A stretch of DNA of 64,000 nucleotides from Diploscapter coronatus (taxonomy: Eukaryota; Nematoda; Chromadorea; Rhabditida; Rhabditidae), in the NCBI GenBank assembly GCA_964036155.1, contig OZ038423.1, forward strand, positions 2,495,249 through 2,559,248, read 5' to 3'. Both the position numbers and the translations under genes were made by a program. Position 1 is the stretch's first letter. Every line of letters starts with the position of its first letter. Below are positions 11,006 to 25,835 of the stretch, piece by piece. The notes below the pieces were generated by a model. It did not search any database. It had not been told where the DNA came from and saw only the letters and a program-made list of their open reading frames with translations.

Positions 11006-14000
11006 GAGCGTTGAATGTGTGTGTGTGGTTGTGTTCTTTCCCTTGGAAGGAGTCCCGACTCGGAATGGGAGTACGACGAGCTCTGCTGCAGGGCTGAATG
11101 CTTTGAGAAGAACAACTGCTTCTGGGGGATGAACGCAGAATGAAGGAGTGAAGGAATGAAAGAGCGAAGGAAGGAAGGAAAGAATAGCTGAGATACGTTG
11201 CAATGAAATAAACCGAGAATTAGATGGGGAATTATTCCAATCGAGACATAATAGTTGCGAAATTATAGAAAAATTCAAGGATTTAAAGGATGCTTGCAAG
11301 ATGAAACAAAGCTGGTTCGGAATAGAATGATAATTGAGATACGTTGCAAGGAAATAAATAGGCGACGAATTAGAAAAAAAGAATGTAAATATTTAAGAAT
11401 TGAAAAAGAAGTCATTAAGTTAGATGAAATTTGTGGATCTAAAATTTTATGAATTGTGATGATGTGCAGCTCATACACTAGAATATTAAAGTTACGAAAC
11501 TATTGTTAGATTTTATTGAACACGAGAGTTTAGCATGGATTAATCGTATGATTTCTAATATTGTCTACCATCAAATTTGAAACCTACTCCCATTAGCTTC
11601 AAAACACAGATCTTCGGGGAAAAAATTCTCAGCTTCTCTACATTTTATTCTGAAAGACTAGCGCCTATGTATGTGTCTGCTGCAGTATCTGGTCATATTA
11701 AGGTATTTAAGGGCCACTGAATAATTCTATGATACGCACGCTAGAGTTGATAGAATGAATAATGCATGCTCTCCTCTAGGCCTCTAGCGGAGGAGCCGGA
11801 GAGCCGTTTTTCGGAGATGGGAAAGGAATGAGGCAAGCAAGGGATGCAGTTCAAGTATTCAGGAATTCAGGAGGAATTATGATATATCGAAAAGTACTAG
11901 GAGTAGTTTACTCTCAAAAGTAAGTACTTTGTTCCCAACATTCCGAATTTTGCTCCCACATTTAGAAGAAAATTACCCGCATCTTGTATTGAAGGAAGAG
12001 GAAGTTCAAATATTTAGAAATTCGGGTGGAAAAAAGATGCATAAACCGAGAGAATGTCGGTGCGAAAGAAAGATAATAAGACGGAGAAATACTAGGCAAA
12101 GGACCTCACGGAGAAGTGTGAGTAGGGAAAAAGTTTCTGCTCGCGACCCTCGAGGGCGAATTACCTCCCGAACAAGGCGATGAAACAACGACTAAATTGA
12201 ACACACTCATCCATGGGGATTACTCTGCGTTCCTAACCTAATTCAATGATCAAATATAGGCATACTCTGGTAGCATTTGTCGGAAGTTTCATCGAAACTA
12301 CACGATTTCAGGCTAAATTGACATGAGTTTAGAAATGTTTCACGTCACAATGTCAAGATCATTATGTGTACTAATGCAAAGAAGTTAATTGACAAGGTCA
12401 AACTAGAGTTTACAGTACGCTTATTTAAAAACTACAGTAAACACCTATTTTATGCCCGTTCTACTTCATAGCCTTCACCGTCTTTGAAGATTGCAACTAT
12501 GCTTTACTCTGTCTCCTATTTCCACTATAGTTGAAACCTATGCTCGAAAGAGGAAAAGGACTGCGCATGGGCTCATTTTTTGTGAACACCCGTTTTCCCC
12601 GGGAATTTACTCAATTTTTGCACGAATGCCCGTGAGCGCGAGTTCGCGAGGGGAAAACTACGGAAAGCTCGCACGACGAAAATTCGATTTCGGACATTTT
12701 GAATGATGCTAGGCGTATATAGGAAAGTGCGAATATTCAGCATTTTTCGGCTAAACTTGGAAAAATACAAGTGGAGAATAGAATGAAACGTGGGTTGCAA
12801 AAATTACGCGTTAAAATATCATTCAAACTTGACTCAAGAAGATATATTTTAAAAGTAGCAGAATAAAATTAATTTAAATTTATAAATTATAAACCATAAA
12901 AATTCGAGTTTCGAGAAATTAAAGGAATGCTCAATAAACTTTCGCAGAGCATAAACAGACTAGTTTAGTCAAAAAACAAAACTTGTTATTTCGTAAAAGC
13001 GAAAATGTTTACATTTTCAAACCCAATCTGATGGATACTGGAAACCATTGTCATGTACTTTTAAATCTTCTCGATGTTGTTTTTGTAAAATAAATAAGGA
13101 AGAATTTAGTTGAGTTTAGGCGATTTTGCGTATTTTCATTTCATAAGATTCGGCGTAGGAATACGCGCTAGTCTTTACTCTGCGCTTATTTTGTGCATAT
13201 GTGTATAATTTCGCAAATCGGATTGCAACAGATTTGATGACTCTTCCTCGGGAAAGCTCGCATTTCGCGTATCAATTTAATGCTGGAGCTTTGAAATTAT
13301 CCAAAAATTAAGCCTAATCTAACTACAACATTGCTAGTCTAGTCTAGGGCTATGGTAAAATAGTAGTTATACCTTCTTTTCATTGAAACGAAATTAAGGA
13401 GTTTTCTTTCATTTTGAGCAAATATAAAATTTGAAAATTTCTTGTTGATAGCTCAAATCTGGAGAAAGCTCGAGTCTAATGACTATAAATACACGATTGA
13501 CGCAGGAAACGGCGCAAGTATCGTACACAAATTGACTGATTAGCCATGTAAACAATCTGATAAATTGCATGGCTCACGTATTAAAGAATGGCTCATACAA
13601 AAGCGGGTTTAGATACGACGTTTTGAATACACAACATTGAAGCATTTGCTCATGATAAGCCTGTTATGCTCGCCAGATAATAAATATCGTAAGTAGAAAA
13701 GTGATTTTAGGGAATTAGAAAATTGCGAAACGAGAAAAAAACGTTGCGCATTAAAAGGGAGATTACGGTAGATGGATAATTATTTTGTTTACATTTCAAA
13801 CTAGAGATGGCTGGTCGATCAATAGTTTTTGTAAATTTTCACTGGATTGTCAAAATTTATAATATAGAAATCTTTTTTATATTTACTAATTAGTTATCAT
13901 GGATTTATAGCCCGTTAGCTGTCAACAATCAATAAAAGTCAACTATAAAAAAAAACTCGTCACAAATTGAACCATATCTACTTTTAGCCCAATAAGATGG

Positions 14001-16841
14001 CGATAATTAATATTTTCAAGGTTACTTCTTAGAAAAGTACATAAGTTTTAGCCTAAACGGCAAGAAATTCGGCTCTATTAATTAAGTTGAAGTTTGATTA
14101 ATCATCTCAAAACCTGAAGCATATCCCACTTAATAATCCTCACCATACATCAGCCAACAGGATTCATTACTCACGCACTTTTGGGCGCTTACAACTCGGA
14201 TTTCCTTTTTTGCCGTCAAAATCGGAAATTCGAGGTTGACTTCCGGAAATGCAGAGTGCAAAGAAAGCTGCCAATATAAAATCTAAGAATGAGGTGCAAA
14301 CTAGCAAAACAAAAAATGAAATCTTTAAAAATTTGACTAGAATGCGTATTTTTGAGGATCAAGATTAGTTTGGGTGAGTAGCAAAATCAAAAGTCATTCA
14401 TCAGAGACTACAGTAATGAGGAACTGCTCTAAGTTTTGCCTTGGAAGTGTAAAAGTATGGTTATTTTAGACTAGAATGATAGAAGGAAAAATGAAATTAT
14501 GTTTCAGAGTTTTCAAGCTTTTTGAAATTGATTTAAGAAAGGTAATAATTGAAAATTTGCTTTAATTTTATATTAAAATAATAAATAAATAAAATTTAAC
14601 CTAAAATTCGTGTTCCTACTATTTCACACCTATAAAGAAGGTAAAGTTTTTAAAAATTTGATGAAAGGAAGAGTAATTTTCACTCTTACTTCCTGACGAA
14701 GTGTTCGGCAAATTGTGGACAAATTGTCAATCAATATGACTCGAGATTGACGAGCGATTTTTTCTAATTTCTGGCGGATTTTTTCGGTTCATGATCATTA
14801 ATTAGAAAGTTTTGTGAAGGATTTGAACATTATTCTCAATTATGCCCAAGAAACTCAAGATATGATCCAGAGCATTAGATAACTCGTAAAAATTTCATTC
14901 AAACTAATGCCTTGTTACTGTTGATTTACAAAGAAAATATCAAAATATGTTCCACCGTATCTGATAGGCAAGAGAAAAATAACTCAAGTCAATTTGCCCG
15001 AGAATTGAACAACAATTATCCTCAAAATCTTTATCTACGTCTTATTTTGATTCATACCAAGCTGTACTTTACCATCAGGACAACGTCTCTCATCATTTTT
15101 ATCGTCTCTATTCTCATATACGCTCCCAATCACTCGACTATGCATGAAGACCATCATCTTTCTTCCCTTCTATTTTTATCCCGGCAGCTGTCTTCTGCCC
15201 TGAGAGTTGTAAGGCCCTCCACCCGTTCTTCCTTCAAGCAGTTGCAGCTCTTTTTTGGTTCTCTCTGGGTCTGATCAATGTGCGTGTGCACACAATGGCA
15301 TAAAGCATAGCGAATGCTAGAAGACGTGAACGGAGAAAAGAATGAGTTTTTGGAGTTTATGAATGAAAAGTTAGCATTGGAAGTAGCTCAACTTATACTG
15401 AACTCTTCTTTAAATTACTATTACTTATAGCTAGGTTTAACTAAATTTTGAAGTTATATCTAAACATTTCAAATCTTCAGTGAAACATGCCCAACCTCGG
15501 ATCAACTATCAAATTTTGTGAACCATAAGGCAATGACGTCTTCAATATCAGCTTCGAACTTGCATAATAAAATTGAAAGTTGACCTAGTTTCGCTATTTT
15601 TCCATTCATCTCTACCCTAACTCCGCCGAAAATCTATGGAACTCCTCGGCAGGAAAAGACTCATATAACACAAACCAAACACTTCTCTTTGGGCCATGGA
15701 AACAATCTCAGCAAGCGAAAGCAGAAAGAGAACGGGTCATAGTAAAAAAACTTTGAAGAAAAATGACAAGGATAAAGTGAGGGGCCTAGGAGAAGAATGT
15801 GAGTGAAAAGAGCCGGAGAATGGGGTAGTAAACTTTCAAACGCACAGCACATCGACTCCCAGCCCGAGCCGATTTTCAAACGAACCCTGGGGAGACGGGG
15901 AACACGCATGAAAATATTCGCGATGAAGAACACGCAGACGCGACAAAATAAGGGGACCGAAATGATAAAAAAAAAACATCGAAGGAAAGTTGAAGTTGAC
16001 TTGGAATTTATCAGGATCGAAGCTCGTGAAACCAGAAAGTAAAAAATCAAGGGTAAAGGAAGATGCGTTAAAATGTATCGGGAGAACATAGCTAGCTTAT
16101 GAAATCGGAAAAACAACCAAAGACAAATGAGGCTGAGCTATGACTGGTAAAAATCTTAGCGTACGAAATCAAGCTTAATAATAAGATAGAAGCTATGAAC
16201 ATAGACGATTTTTCTCTAAAATTGAAATCCATTTGGAAAACTATGCTATACGTGAGCATTAAGGTGCTAAGAATGACATACGGTAGCAAAATTTAGTCAA
16301 ATTGCACTGACTTCGAAAATGATCACGTGCAAGAAAATGATGCTCTGTAAGGACTCCATGCAAGGATAATCTTCTTACCCGATAGAACTAAAAGTCGGTC
16401 TATTAAAGCTCCGAGTAGATAGAGATGTCGTAATATTTCAAAATACAATATTTGAGAAAAAGAGAAAGGTAGAAACAAATAAAAGTTTAAATATTGTACT
16501 GGCACGTTTTTATCAATTATTAATGAAAAAAACTAATTAATCTGGGTGAATCAGAAAATTTGTAATTTCACGACAAATTTTGGAGCACAAATTTATCTGA
16601 CGCGTTCCGACCGTGAGAAAGGCTTGCTCGAAACTAAAATTCTAAAACTCACGAGATTATTTCACCGTAATTTCACTCGATTCGAGGAAAAACTCGTTAA
16701 TCGGCTACGAATTAACTTGCGTGATGAGAAAATTGAGCGAAACTGATCTCGAAATACCATGGAAAGAATTCCGCAACATCATATGAGAGAATTCATTAAA
16801 TCTTAAGAAAGAGATGGCGAAGTTCTTATTTATTTCTAAAT

Positions 16842-16970
16842 AGACGTTGGAAATTTGTCGATCCGATATTTGAACGTTGCTGAGAAATACCGTAGCCTAT
16901 TCGTCATTGTGGATAAGAGAGCATTAGACAATGACGAATCGTATATAGGGTCGACAAACTTCCAACGTCT
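16842..16970. mobile_element. Family A inverted-repeat element, copy 1
   Basis: Terminal inverted repeats: AGACGTTGGAAATTTGTCGA on the left and the complement of AGACGTTGGAAGTTTGTCGA on the right. The interior carries ATTCGTCATTGTGGATAAGA. It is about 129 bp with no coding capacity. A second copy in opposite orientation lies at 25,836-25,971. The pair supports a non-autonomous DNA transposon (MITE). Confidence 0.85.
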
Positions 16971-18365
16971 GCTAGGAAGTCAGATTGAATCTAACAGGTT
17001 TCGAATTATTCCTGCATGAATTTAATGATCTATTTAAACGGTGATTTTAGCTGTTATTGGATATGAACAAATCAAAATAAAGCAAAAAATATTCAGAAAA
17101 GTGCAACGTTCGACCTCATCTCAAAAATTTATCTATTTTATTACGAGCTTTTGTAGGAAAGTATGACTAATTCTCCCACCTTCTCCCTTAAAACTATCCT
17201 AGAAATTCAACAATGAGCTTAACCCAAGTTGTCTGGGTCTGGAAAAAGATGAGGAACACGACAGTTTTTCCGTTCCCTTCGTTTCCAAACGAGTCTCTTT
17301 TGGAGCTTGCTTGGTTAGGCAGTCACAGAGCCTCTCTTCGTTCGTTCGTTTTCTTATCGCACCCCACTGAGGTTTACGACACCCACACAGAAGGTAACTT
17401 TCCGAGAGGAATCGAGGGAAAAAATCGGAGAATATTTGAGAGCCCATCGTATTTTATCGTTATCAACCCCATTTTGACTAGAAAATGAGTGAATTCTCCA
17501 AAAATGTCTATAGAAAAAGAGTCTCGGGGAAAATTCGAAAAGCATCTTTTTAGAAAGTGCACAAATAAAACAATTTTTAAACCTCACCAGTTTCTTCCTT
17601 TTTAATACTATTTTGGCTAGGACAAGAGTGAACTTCCTAAAATAGACAAAAAGATGCTACTTTACGAGAGGAGTCTCGGAAGAAAAAAGAAGCACCAGAA
17701 ACTCCCGTCCAAATTGAGTTCCAAAGCCACGCACCCGAGAGCGAACACGGAACGAACATCATTACGCATTCCACTGAGTTTTCTAAGCCAGAGATTTTTT
17801 GAGGATGAGTTATTTTTTAGGTTTCAAAAGCTTTAGAGACGAATGAATGGAAAAGCGTGATGTTCTCACCAGAATTAGTTGAGTATATGAAAAACTATTC
17901 CAAAATAATTATGTATAGGTTTCAAAAGTTTTCACGAACTACGACTAAAGGCATTTCGATGCTCATTCAACGTTAACTTTCGCAAATACAATTTTAATTA
18001 AACTTTATCACGATATGCTCCAATTTCTCAAACTCTCCAAGATATTCACCATATTCAATGAGGCTTCCTTTTCACTTTTATCAAGATATATATTACAGTA
18101 TTTTTTATCCTTTGAATGAAAACATATCCTACGCATCAAACACCGCATGAGTAGGTTCAGCTTTCCTATCAACAACAACAATTTGTGCATTGCAGAATAA
18201 TTCAATTGAATGCAAAATGCACTTTTCGCGACTACCGTAGTCCTCGGAATTAACGCTACATTTATCGTAGCCATTTACGTCAAATCACGACTACCTTCAA
18301 AGCCATAAATCAGATATGTTAGCCATTTTGTAGCGTAGCGTTTTGGCATTTAGCTAAAGAGTTTT

Positions 18366-18604
18366 CTAGCAGAGTTGCACTCTTTCTCTCTCTAGGCGAG
18401 ATAGCATTGAAATTCGAGGGAGTGCAGAGTCTACCCTCTCGCTTTCCACGCTATTCTTTTCCCTTCTACTAAAATGGAGAGAAGGAAGAAGAAGAAATAG
18501 CATGGAGAAAGAAAAAGCAGAAGGGATCCTCTCTCTTTGTCATGCTATTTATTCTTTCCCTCGTTAGAAGAAATAGCGCCGATAAACAGGAGAGTGCAAA
18601 CTAC
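18366..18604. repeat. Compound foldback element
   Basis: The outer ends pair (AGTTGCACTCT with AGAGTGCAAACT). Inside are nested purine/pyrimidine arms and three versions of the foldback core (CCACGCTATTC, GAAATAGCATGG, CATGCTATTTATTC). It looks like one foldback inserted in, or duplicated within, another. Confidence 0.6.
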
Positions 18605-19072
18605 GATATGTTTCTTTACGCTTTCTATCGCGTTTAAAAGCAGTCAGCAATTCACAAATTCGACTACAAAAACACATAGACACTCGCCCGCAGTTTCGTA
18701 AATCACATGATGAAAGATACCAGCGTGAAAGCAGGCTGATATAGTTTTTCCCATTCATGGATAAATTCCACTACAAAACGACGCCCGCGTGTCAGACTGG
18801 ATACGTAAAAAGTTAGCAGTGACTTAGAAAACTTCGGGGCACAAATGAGAGAAATCGCGCATGTCAAAATGTGAGGAATACAATTTCTCAGAAGCGAGAA
18901 AATGCGAGTGCAAAGATTAAAAAATTAAGCGACGAAAGATGAAACTATGGTTCAAAATTTGGGGAAATTTGACTGTAAAGCTAAGCTAGGCTCTAATAGC
19001 AGAATAAGATTGGCGTAACTATTTCAGATGACGAGGAAATTTTCAGCACCAATTTTAGCATTTACGCACGAA

Positions 19073-19135
19073 ATGTTTACATGAAGTGTAATTGCAATGA
19101 TACAAGCTACTGTGAATGCAATTTTACATAAACGA
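19073..19135. repeat. Short imperfect hairpin
   Basis: GTGTAATTGCA on the left pairs with TGCAATTTTACAT on the right with a small bulge, and GTTTA / TAAAC extends the base. At about 60 nt it is in the size range of a small-RNA precursor, but no conserved microRNA seed was recognised. Confidence 0.3.
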
Positions 19136-22100
19136 TCTAGCCAGAGGCTTTTCTGAAAACGACGAAAATCGTTTAAAGTTTTTAGTCCGAGTCTAACTAT
19201 AATTCAAAGTCTTCAAGCTTTCAATTCTATTCTAAAGTAATAGAAATAAAAAAATGGCAGAGTTAAATATTTATCATTGAAAGTGTGCCAACAGTTTAAA
19301 ATAATCAATTTCTTTTAAAAATCGTGCTTATTTGATTTCTCACAAATCCAAACTACGAAATCCTAGAAACATAGGAAAAACGAACGCGAGAACGAATGTT
19401 TTCATGTGTAAGAAATCCGCATCCCAATGCAAATCAAATCTCTGAAAATCGCTGATCCTCGATAAAGTGCGATATTGATAAATTGATAATGGCTGAACTT
19501 TTTCTTCCATAAAAACCAATCTTTAAAAATATGCCAGACGGTTTTCAAATCCTATGTTTTGGCGTTAGGCTAAAGAGTGTAGGCTGAATTTGCGTCGGGA
19601 ATCGCTGCGTTTTTACGCACACATCTACCAGTGCATGTGCAGCAGGATGGGGGAGGGAACGAATGGATAAGAAAGCGAGGGGAAAGGAGAGAGAAAAAGA
19701 AGCGAGAAAAGGAAAAACGGCTGAAAGACGGCACTGGGTAGACGAAAAATAGGAAAGAATCATGTTACACAACGTCGAGCGCGTAACCCTAACGCCGACC
19801 ATGCACACATCCAGCTGAATTCAGCTTCAGTATGGCTATCCTTGCAGACGAGGTTGATAAATCCGGGAAGAATATCGATTAGAACGCTAGAAAAGTTTGA
19901 GATTACTGTAAAATCAATTGAATAGGTTTCAGAAAATTACGAATACGCAGATGTAGAATTGAAATTGAAATTGCTATTTTTGTTCTTATCTTTAAACAAG
20001 ATATCACAGTCAAACATTGCATCGAATTAAAATATATAGGCTTCAAGAAATATCGAGATCACTCGGAAAAAACAATATTGCCGGAGTTCAATAGGGCAAA
20101 ATAATAAAACTGCAAAAAATTGTCTTAGTTTATAAACTAAAAATGAAGTGCTACGGCTCCAACAATAAAACCTTTGTAAAAATGACTAAATATTGAGTAA
20201 GATTTTAAAAAATATCGCAGATCTCCACATGATAATGATCGTCAATATGATCCTGTTTTCATAATGCAAAAATAAAAATAAGAAAAAAGTCCTCAATTCC
20301 GACTAAAGAACGAAGCTCACGATAATTTCAACATCCGGCCTTTGTAAAAAGAGTCTAAAGTCAGACATCATCGTCATTATTCTTAGGTTTACTATTTCAA
20401 GTAAACTGAGTGGTGTCTGGAGCTAATGGTACTTGAAAACATAGGGCAAACAAAATACACGCATTTTTGATATTTCATAAAAATTTCATCATAGTGATAT
20501 TTCGCTTTAGTGATATCGTCGATATTCTATAGGAAGTGATATATCACGATCGTCTGGAATATTATGACTTTTTATCTCTTGAAATTAGAGTGAAATTTGG
20601 TTAGGCTATTTTCTTTTTGAGGCATAAAATTTTATGTCGATATCAAAATTTTCAAACTGAAGTCAATTTTCGAAACCTCAAAAAATCGCATTGATAAACT
20701 CGAAAATTCCGGGTTTACTACGCATATTCGTCGCGATCCAATCTAAATACGCGGGATATCCGATTACAATATTTATCTTTCAATTTCCAACACGCTGGCT
20801 TTTTGTCTGGTGTGTTCTCGAAAAGGTCACACAAATCTAGAGGCAGAAAAATATTTGCCAATTATCCAGGAAATGTTTCAAAATTTTTGAAGAATGATGT
20901 CAAGAATGTTCTTTAATGATGATAGTTTTTGCTGGCATATTATGGCAAAATCGAATGTCTTGGCAATAGATAAAAATGTTTAAAAATCCTCAAGATATGA
21001 TATCATCTCGCAATTTTTTTCCTTGAGACTCTCTTTTCTGTATTATTCAATCTAGAAATACACCCTTTTCTTGATAAATAATGTTACGCAACGCCATTTT
21101 CATTTTCACAGCTAAACATACATTTTTGCTATCTTCTTGCGTTTCTACCTCTGATCGCTTGATGGTGTAAGAATAGTTTCGTTTTTTGGAATTTCAATTC
21201 AACTGGAAAAATTCGCGAAGGCGCGGATGAATTTTTTATTATTTCAGATCAGGTACGCCTTAGATCAGACGTTTTTTCTCCGGATATTAAACATTTCGCA
21301 TCCCTACCCCTATAATTAGAAAAACTAAAGGAGTAAAGTATTTTATGTAGCTCGAAATTTTCCGTATCACATCCAGTTTTCTTCACCTATACTTTGCCAT
21401 TAAATGAAACATCAAGAAATTCATCATTTTCATCCCACGAGGTACCTCGATAGCAAATTGAAAAATTAGGAAAGTTGCAATTTCCGAGTCTTTAAAGCGA
21501 GGACGCAAAGTGCGTGTGAATTCAAAATTGAAACACACGAGTTAAAAAATCGAGCAGCGGAATGAAAAATGACACGAGAATGAAGCAAATGAGATGGGAA
21601 TTCCCTTTATCCACGAGAAAATGCGGACCGAAAAATGAGATAATGTGCGGAAATGGCGTGGGTTTTTGAATAAGGAACGTGGCAAGAACGAGGACGCTAC
21701 ACAATGTTACATGAACTAGAATGTAGATCAGATAATGGGGGCAAAATATGCAAATTAGAACTATATTGGATGGAAGGTTTTAATTGTTTGGAAGCTCGGA
21801 GATATTTCGATTGTTGATAAAATTAGAAAAATAAGCCTTTAAAAACTAACACAGATTAAAATTATTTAAACGTGATGGAATATTGTATGAAATGAAATGA
21901 TGCTTTTTCAATAAGCTGCGTGCAAATTCATTAATGATAGCAATATAGTAAAATGGTCCCTTCAAAGTTGCAACATACACAACTTTCATCAATCTGTTGT
22001 GATTTAACTAACCTGACTTATTTCTAGCCTCTACAGAACCCCAAATGTCAGAAATAGAATCAAACGTAAGCGAGTTTGCACTTTTGGATGGAGTACGGTA

Positions 22101-22727
22101 GATTTTCGGAATTAAGCGAGCACACTCATCAAATGGTGGAGTTACTTTGAATGGGGATCTCCGGGAGTATTTATCAAGGAGATGGCAGCTCTAATAAACT
22201 GGGGACTGACCCTTAAAATATGGTCATTAGCCGGTTGTTTGGTAGGAGAGGAGGAGAGCGAAACGATATAATTGTGCTCTGATGACATAATGCGGCAATA
22301 ATAGGCACTTATATGCGGCACTTTGCAGAACATAAGGCCTATTTCATGGTTTGTAAGATTTTAGTCATAGTCAAATCAAAAATATTGATACCTTAAATCT
22401 CAATAATTCGTAAATATCATTAGGAAGTAAATTGCGAAATAACGTAACAATGCACAAGCACTAATTTTGTTAACGCGCTTTAAATGAAGATATTTTACAA
22501 GCTGTCTTTGTAAAACCACGCTCAAACCGTAAGAAAATTCCTTGAAAATGTCGTTGAGGTTTAAATTTAGTTGATGCCAAAACTGAGTGCTCTTAATAAT
22601 GACCCCAATTAAGTGCCTTTGCAGAATAGCTTCTTTAAGGATATATGAGCTAGCTGCTCTCTGTAGTGTATTAATCATAAGCAAAGCACGCTCGGCAGAA
22701 TTTCGACATTTGCGCCCAAAATAAGGC

Positions 22728-22929
22728 TATATAAAGATTACTCGCCACTATAATTGAATCATATTACCAAACGCACAAAGCAAAACACACCCAAGCCCAA
22801 GCACATCACATTATGGATTTTCACGGAATTATGTGTTCCGAGACTCCAGAAATAACCGTTCTAGAAGTGTGTTTCGAATTTTTCACTGAACATATTAGAA
22901 CGTCTGTTTTATGCGAAAGGTTAGAATAG
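22728..22929 (+). promoter_or_regulatory. TATA-like box before a 38-codon frame
   Basis: GGCTATATAAAG (TATA-like box at 22728-22736) is followed 77 nt later by an ATG at 22813, which opens a 38-codon frame ending at a TAG at 22929 (MDFHGIMCSETPEI...). The leader between them is rich in C and A (CACACCCAAGCCCAAGC) and looks unlike the surrounding DNA. The peptide is unknown and has no signal peptide. The frame could be the first exon of a spliced gene, because GT occurs after GAA at codon 18, but no convincing second exon was found. It may equally be chance. Confidence 0.2.
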
Positions 22930-25835
22930 AAGCGACCTAATATCACGCAGGCCATAACATTGCTCCATAATGGCCCAGATTTGTGTGTTCAAAAATTTCT
23001 GTAACATAAACTTCACGAGTGGAATCGCAATACTTGCTCAAATATGAAGCTACACACCGCATTTTATCAGAACCCAAATCCTATCACACTTTTGCAGAAT
23101 GAAGATCACGATGTTTAACTTCAGATTTTCCACCTACTATTTTATGCTTACAAAATTATCTCTTAAAAGTATGCAGAGTCTATTCTATTTCCACCCTCTC
23201 CTCAATTTAACACTTATGAGCTGTGGAATTGTGAAACTTGGGTGCTTAATTGAACTCGTCGGTACGCTTAAAACTTCGCCATAATTTTTTAGAGTATGCT
23301 ATGGCAAAGTTTCAGCGGAAAACTCGCGCTACGCAATTAATTTCGCTCTCAATAGTCCGAGCGGGTAGGTTTTAAACTAAACGCAAGAATTCCCGAGGTT
23401 ATGAACTATGAGGGTAGTCACACCTATACGATAAAAGGACCAATTAAATTGCGAGGGTGTGCTTAGGAGTGGTTTTACAAGCGCTAAATTGCAGTACCTG
23501 ACTAGATCAGTTCCGCTCAGATAGTGGTTTTTGTAGATCAAAAATGTTTCGTTTTAAGGATAACGAATTTTTAAGTTTATTTTGGAATGGTTACGGGCAA
23601 TTTGGTGAGGTAACGGACCAATGGGATGAATGTTATGGAAAACAGACAAAGTAGAGCGATCATTGGGAGCTGATGCGATAAAAATATCACGAGATCATTT
23701 TTGCAGATATTCAAAGGATGATGAAGTTCATCATATATTTCAAAACGATCCATAGGTATTTTGGATTTAAACATTTTAATATTTTGTCCAATATAGGTTT
23801 ATTTCATAAATTATTCACAAATCTAACTAGCAAAATTTGGCAGGTAATCAGGTTCATCATATATTGTTTCAAAATAAATCATATCTCAATCAAGATACTA
23901 AAGTTCTAATCACGCGACAGCTAGATGTCCTTTCCAAATAGTCCGCAAGCCCTACATGAAAATTGTCAGAAATCAGAGAACTCTGAGTCAGAACGTTTAC
24001 GCCCCATTTTGAGCTATTTTTAGCTCCGCTTCTCACGATATAGCACCGGTACTTGTCTCACGTCTCTTCCTTTTCAACTTTTCAACGCGAGTAGTTCTAA
24101 TCGAATTTCGGTGGGGGCTACTTTTCATTTACATGTTCGTTACTGTAAAAGGGCGTTGCGAAAAAATCGCGAAATAAGAGGGTAAAATCGGGTGAAAAAA
24201 ACTGAAAAAGGTGCGTGAATTCCTGCAAAAATTCGAGCACATAGACTGATGTATATTGATGTCCGATCAGCTAAGGAATAGGAAAAGTGGATGTGTATTA
24301 ATCAGGAAAAAGAAACGACAGATCTGGAGATCTAGGAGTCATGCAAAGAAAGATATCAGAGACAATTTTCCTATTCTATCCTTCAACATAACTGTCAGAA
24401 CAGATCTAATCATTAAGTGATAAAGGAGTTGCGAAATTGAGAATTGTCACGTAAAATCATGATTAGATTAACTATGCGTATCGTCCTTTCAACGCTCAAT
24501 AATCAAATAAGGAATTTGCATGTTCATCAGTTTTATTGATTTTAGGAAAATTGACGAATCGATATCTTCAATTTATCTACACGTTACAGCAATTTCTTTG
24601 GTGTCTAATAATTCACTGATAAGATATTGTTTGAAAGCAAATGATTTACCAAGAAATTTCACTATCTTATAAGATCAGCCAAACCCCACCCTTCTTTATC
24701 CGTTCCAGGTTCGATCCCTAAGCTTCGATTACACCTGAAGAGATCAATCTAACGGTTCTGGTCGTATCTCATTCATTCGTCGAATAGTAGATTTTATCGA
24801 TTTTCTTTTGGCCTATTGGGTTTATACCTTTTACAAGACTGACTGTCAAAAATTATTCAATTGTCTTCAATATGACGACTATTTAAAACATATTCAGAAC
24901 ATATTCCTTCTAGAACTTATTGATTTTTCCCACTATTTTTTTCAAGTTTATACCCTTCACACAACTAATTTTCGCACTATTATTTCCCCTTGCTAAACTA
25001 AGGATTTCTCAAAACCTATCCAAAATACATTTTGGTTTTCTGGAACAAATTGAACTTTTCCTACTGTTGCGCATTCTCATCATTCCAAGCTTACATTCCG
25101 CGAAGGTCGACCGCCGTTTCGTCTGATAAATTTCCAAGATCCTTCCCTATTTCTCCCCATTTCATGATGATTGATTAAGCCTGACCGCGTAAACGCTATC
25201 GAGATTACTCCTACAGTACTCATGTCTATTTTAGCCAAAAGTTGCCCGATTTTCTTAATTCAATTAGTAACGAATCTCATTAACAGCTCTATTTTTAGAT
25301 TTGAAACGTCGAAAAAAAAGCCATGTAACAATTCAAAATACTGAGTTATCTAAAGTTTTAATCTCATGATTCATTTTTCGAATTTTTAAAAATTTTGAAA
25401 AGAATTGAAGAAACTTCTCGTAAATAAGATAAGATAATGCAACGATAAGCCGTTTTCCACAATTTCGTTAATTCTTTTGTGGTAGTCGATATTTTACTCT
25501 CTGAGTATAGCGCATTGTTCTCAACCTCATGCATACATACATAGGAACGACGACGAAATGTCTGAGTGGCGCAAAACTACCGTAATCCCAAGCAGTTTAG
25601 GTTTCGATAGGTGTAAGGTATTTTAATAGGAATTTCATAATTACTAATGCAAAAGAAGAATTATCGCTTCGAAAAATTGCCAGAGGGGAATAATTTTGAA
25701 ACATAACATCAAAGGTGATGCGAAACTTGATAAAGTTTAGAAACTGTAAAATAAGTTTCAATATTAAAGGTATGTTCGTCAATGATTTTCATTTATAGTG
25801 CGTATTTAATAGACTTTTTAAAAAAAAAATTTTTT

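Noticed and set aside
15661..16116. Minus-strand 151-codon frame rich in F, L, S
   Set aside because: It is the complement of a purine-rich stretch. The composition mimics a membrane protein, but no ordered helices or family motif are seen.
24700..24725. GGTTCGATCCC, resembling a tRNA T-loop
   Set aside because: The flanking bases do not pair to form a T stem and no matching acceptor, D or anticodon arms are found upstream.
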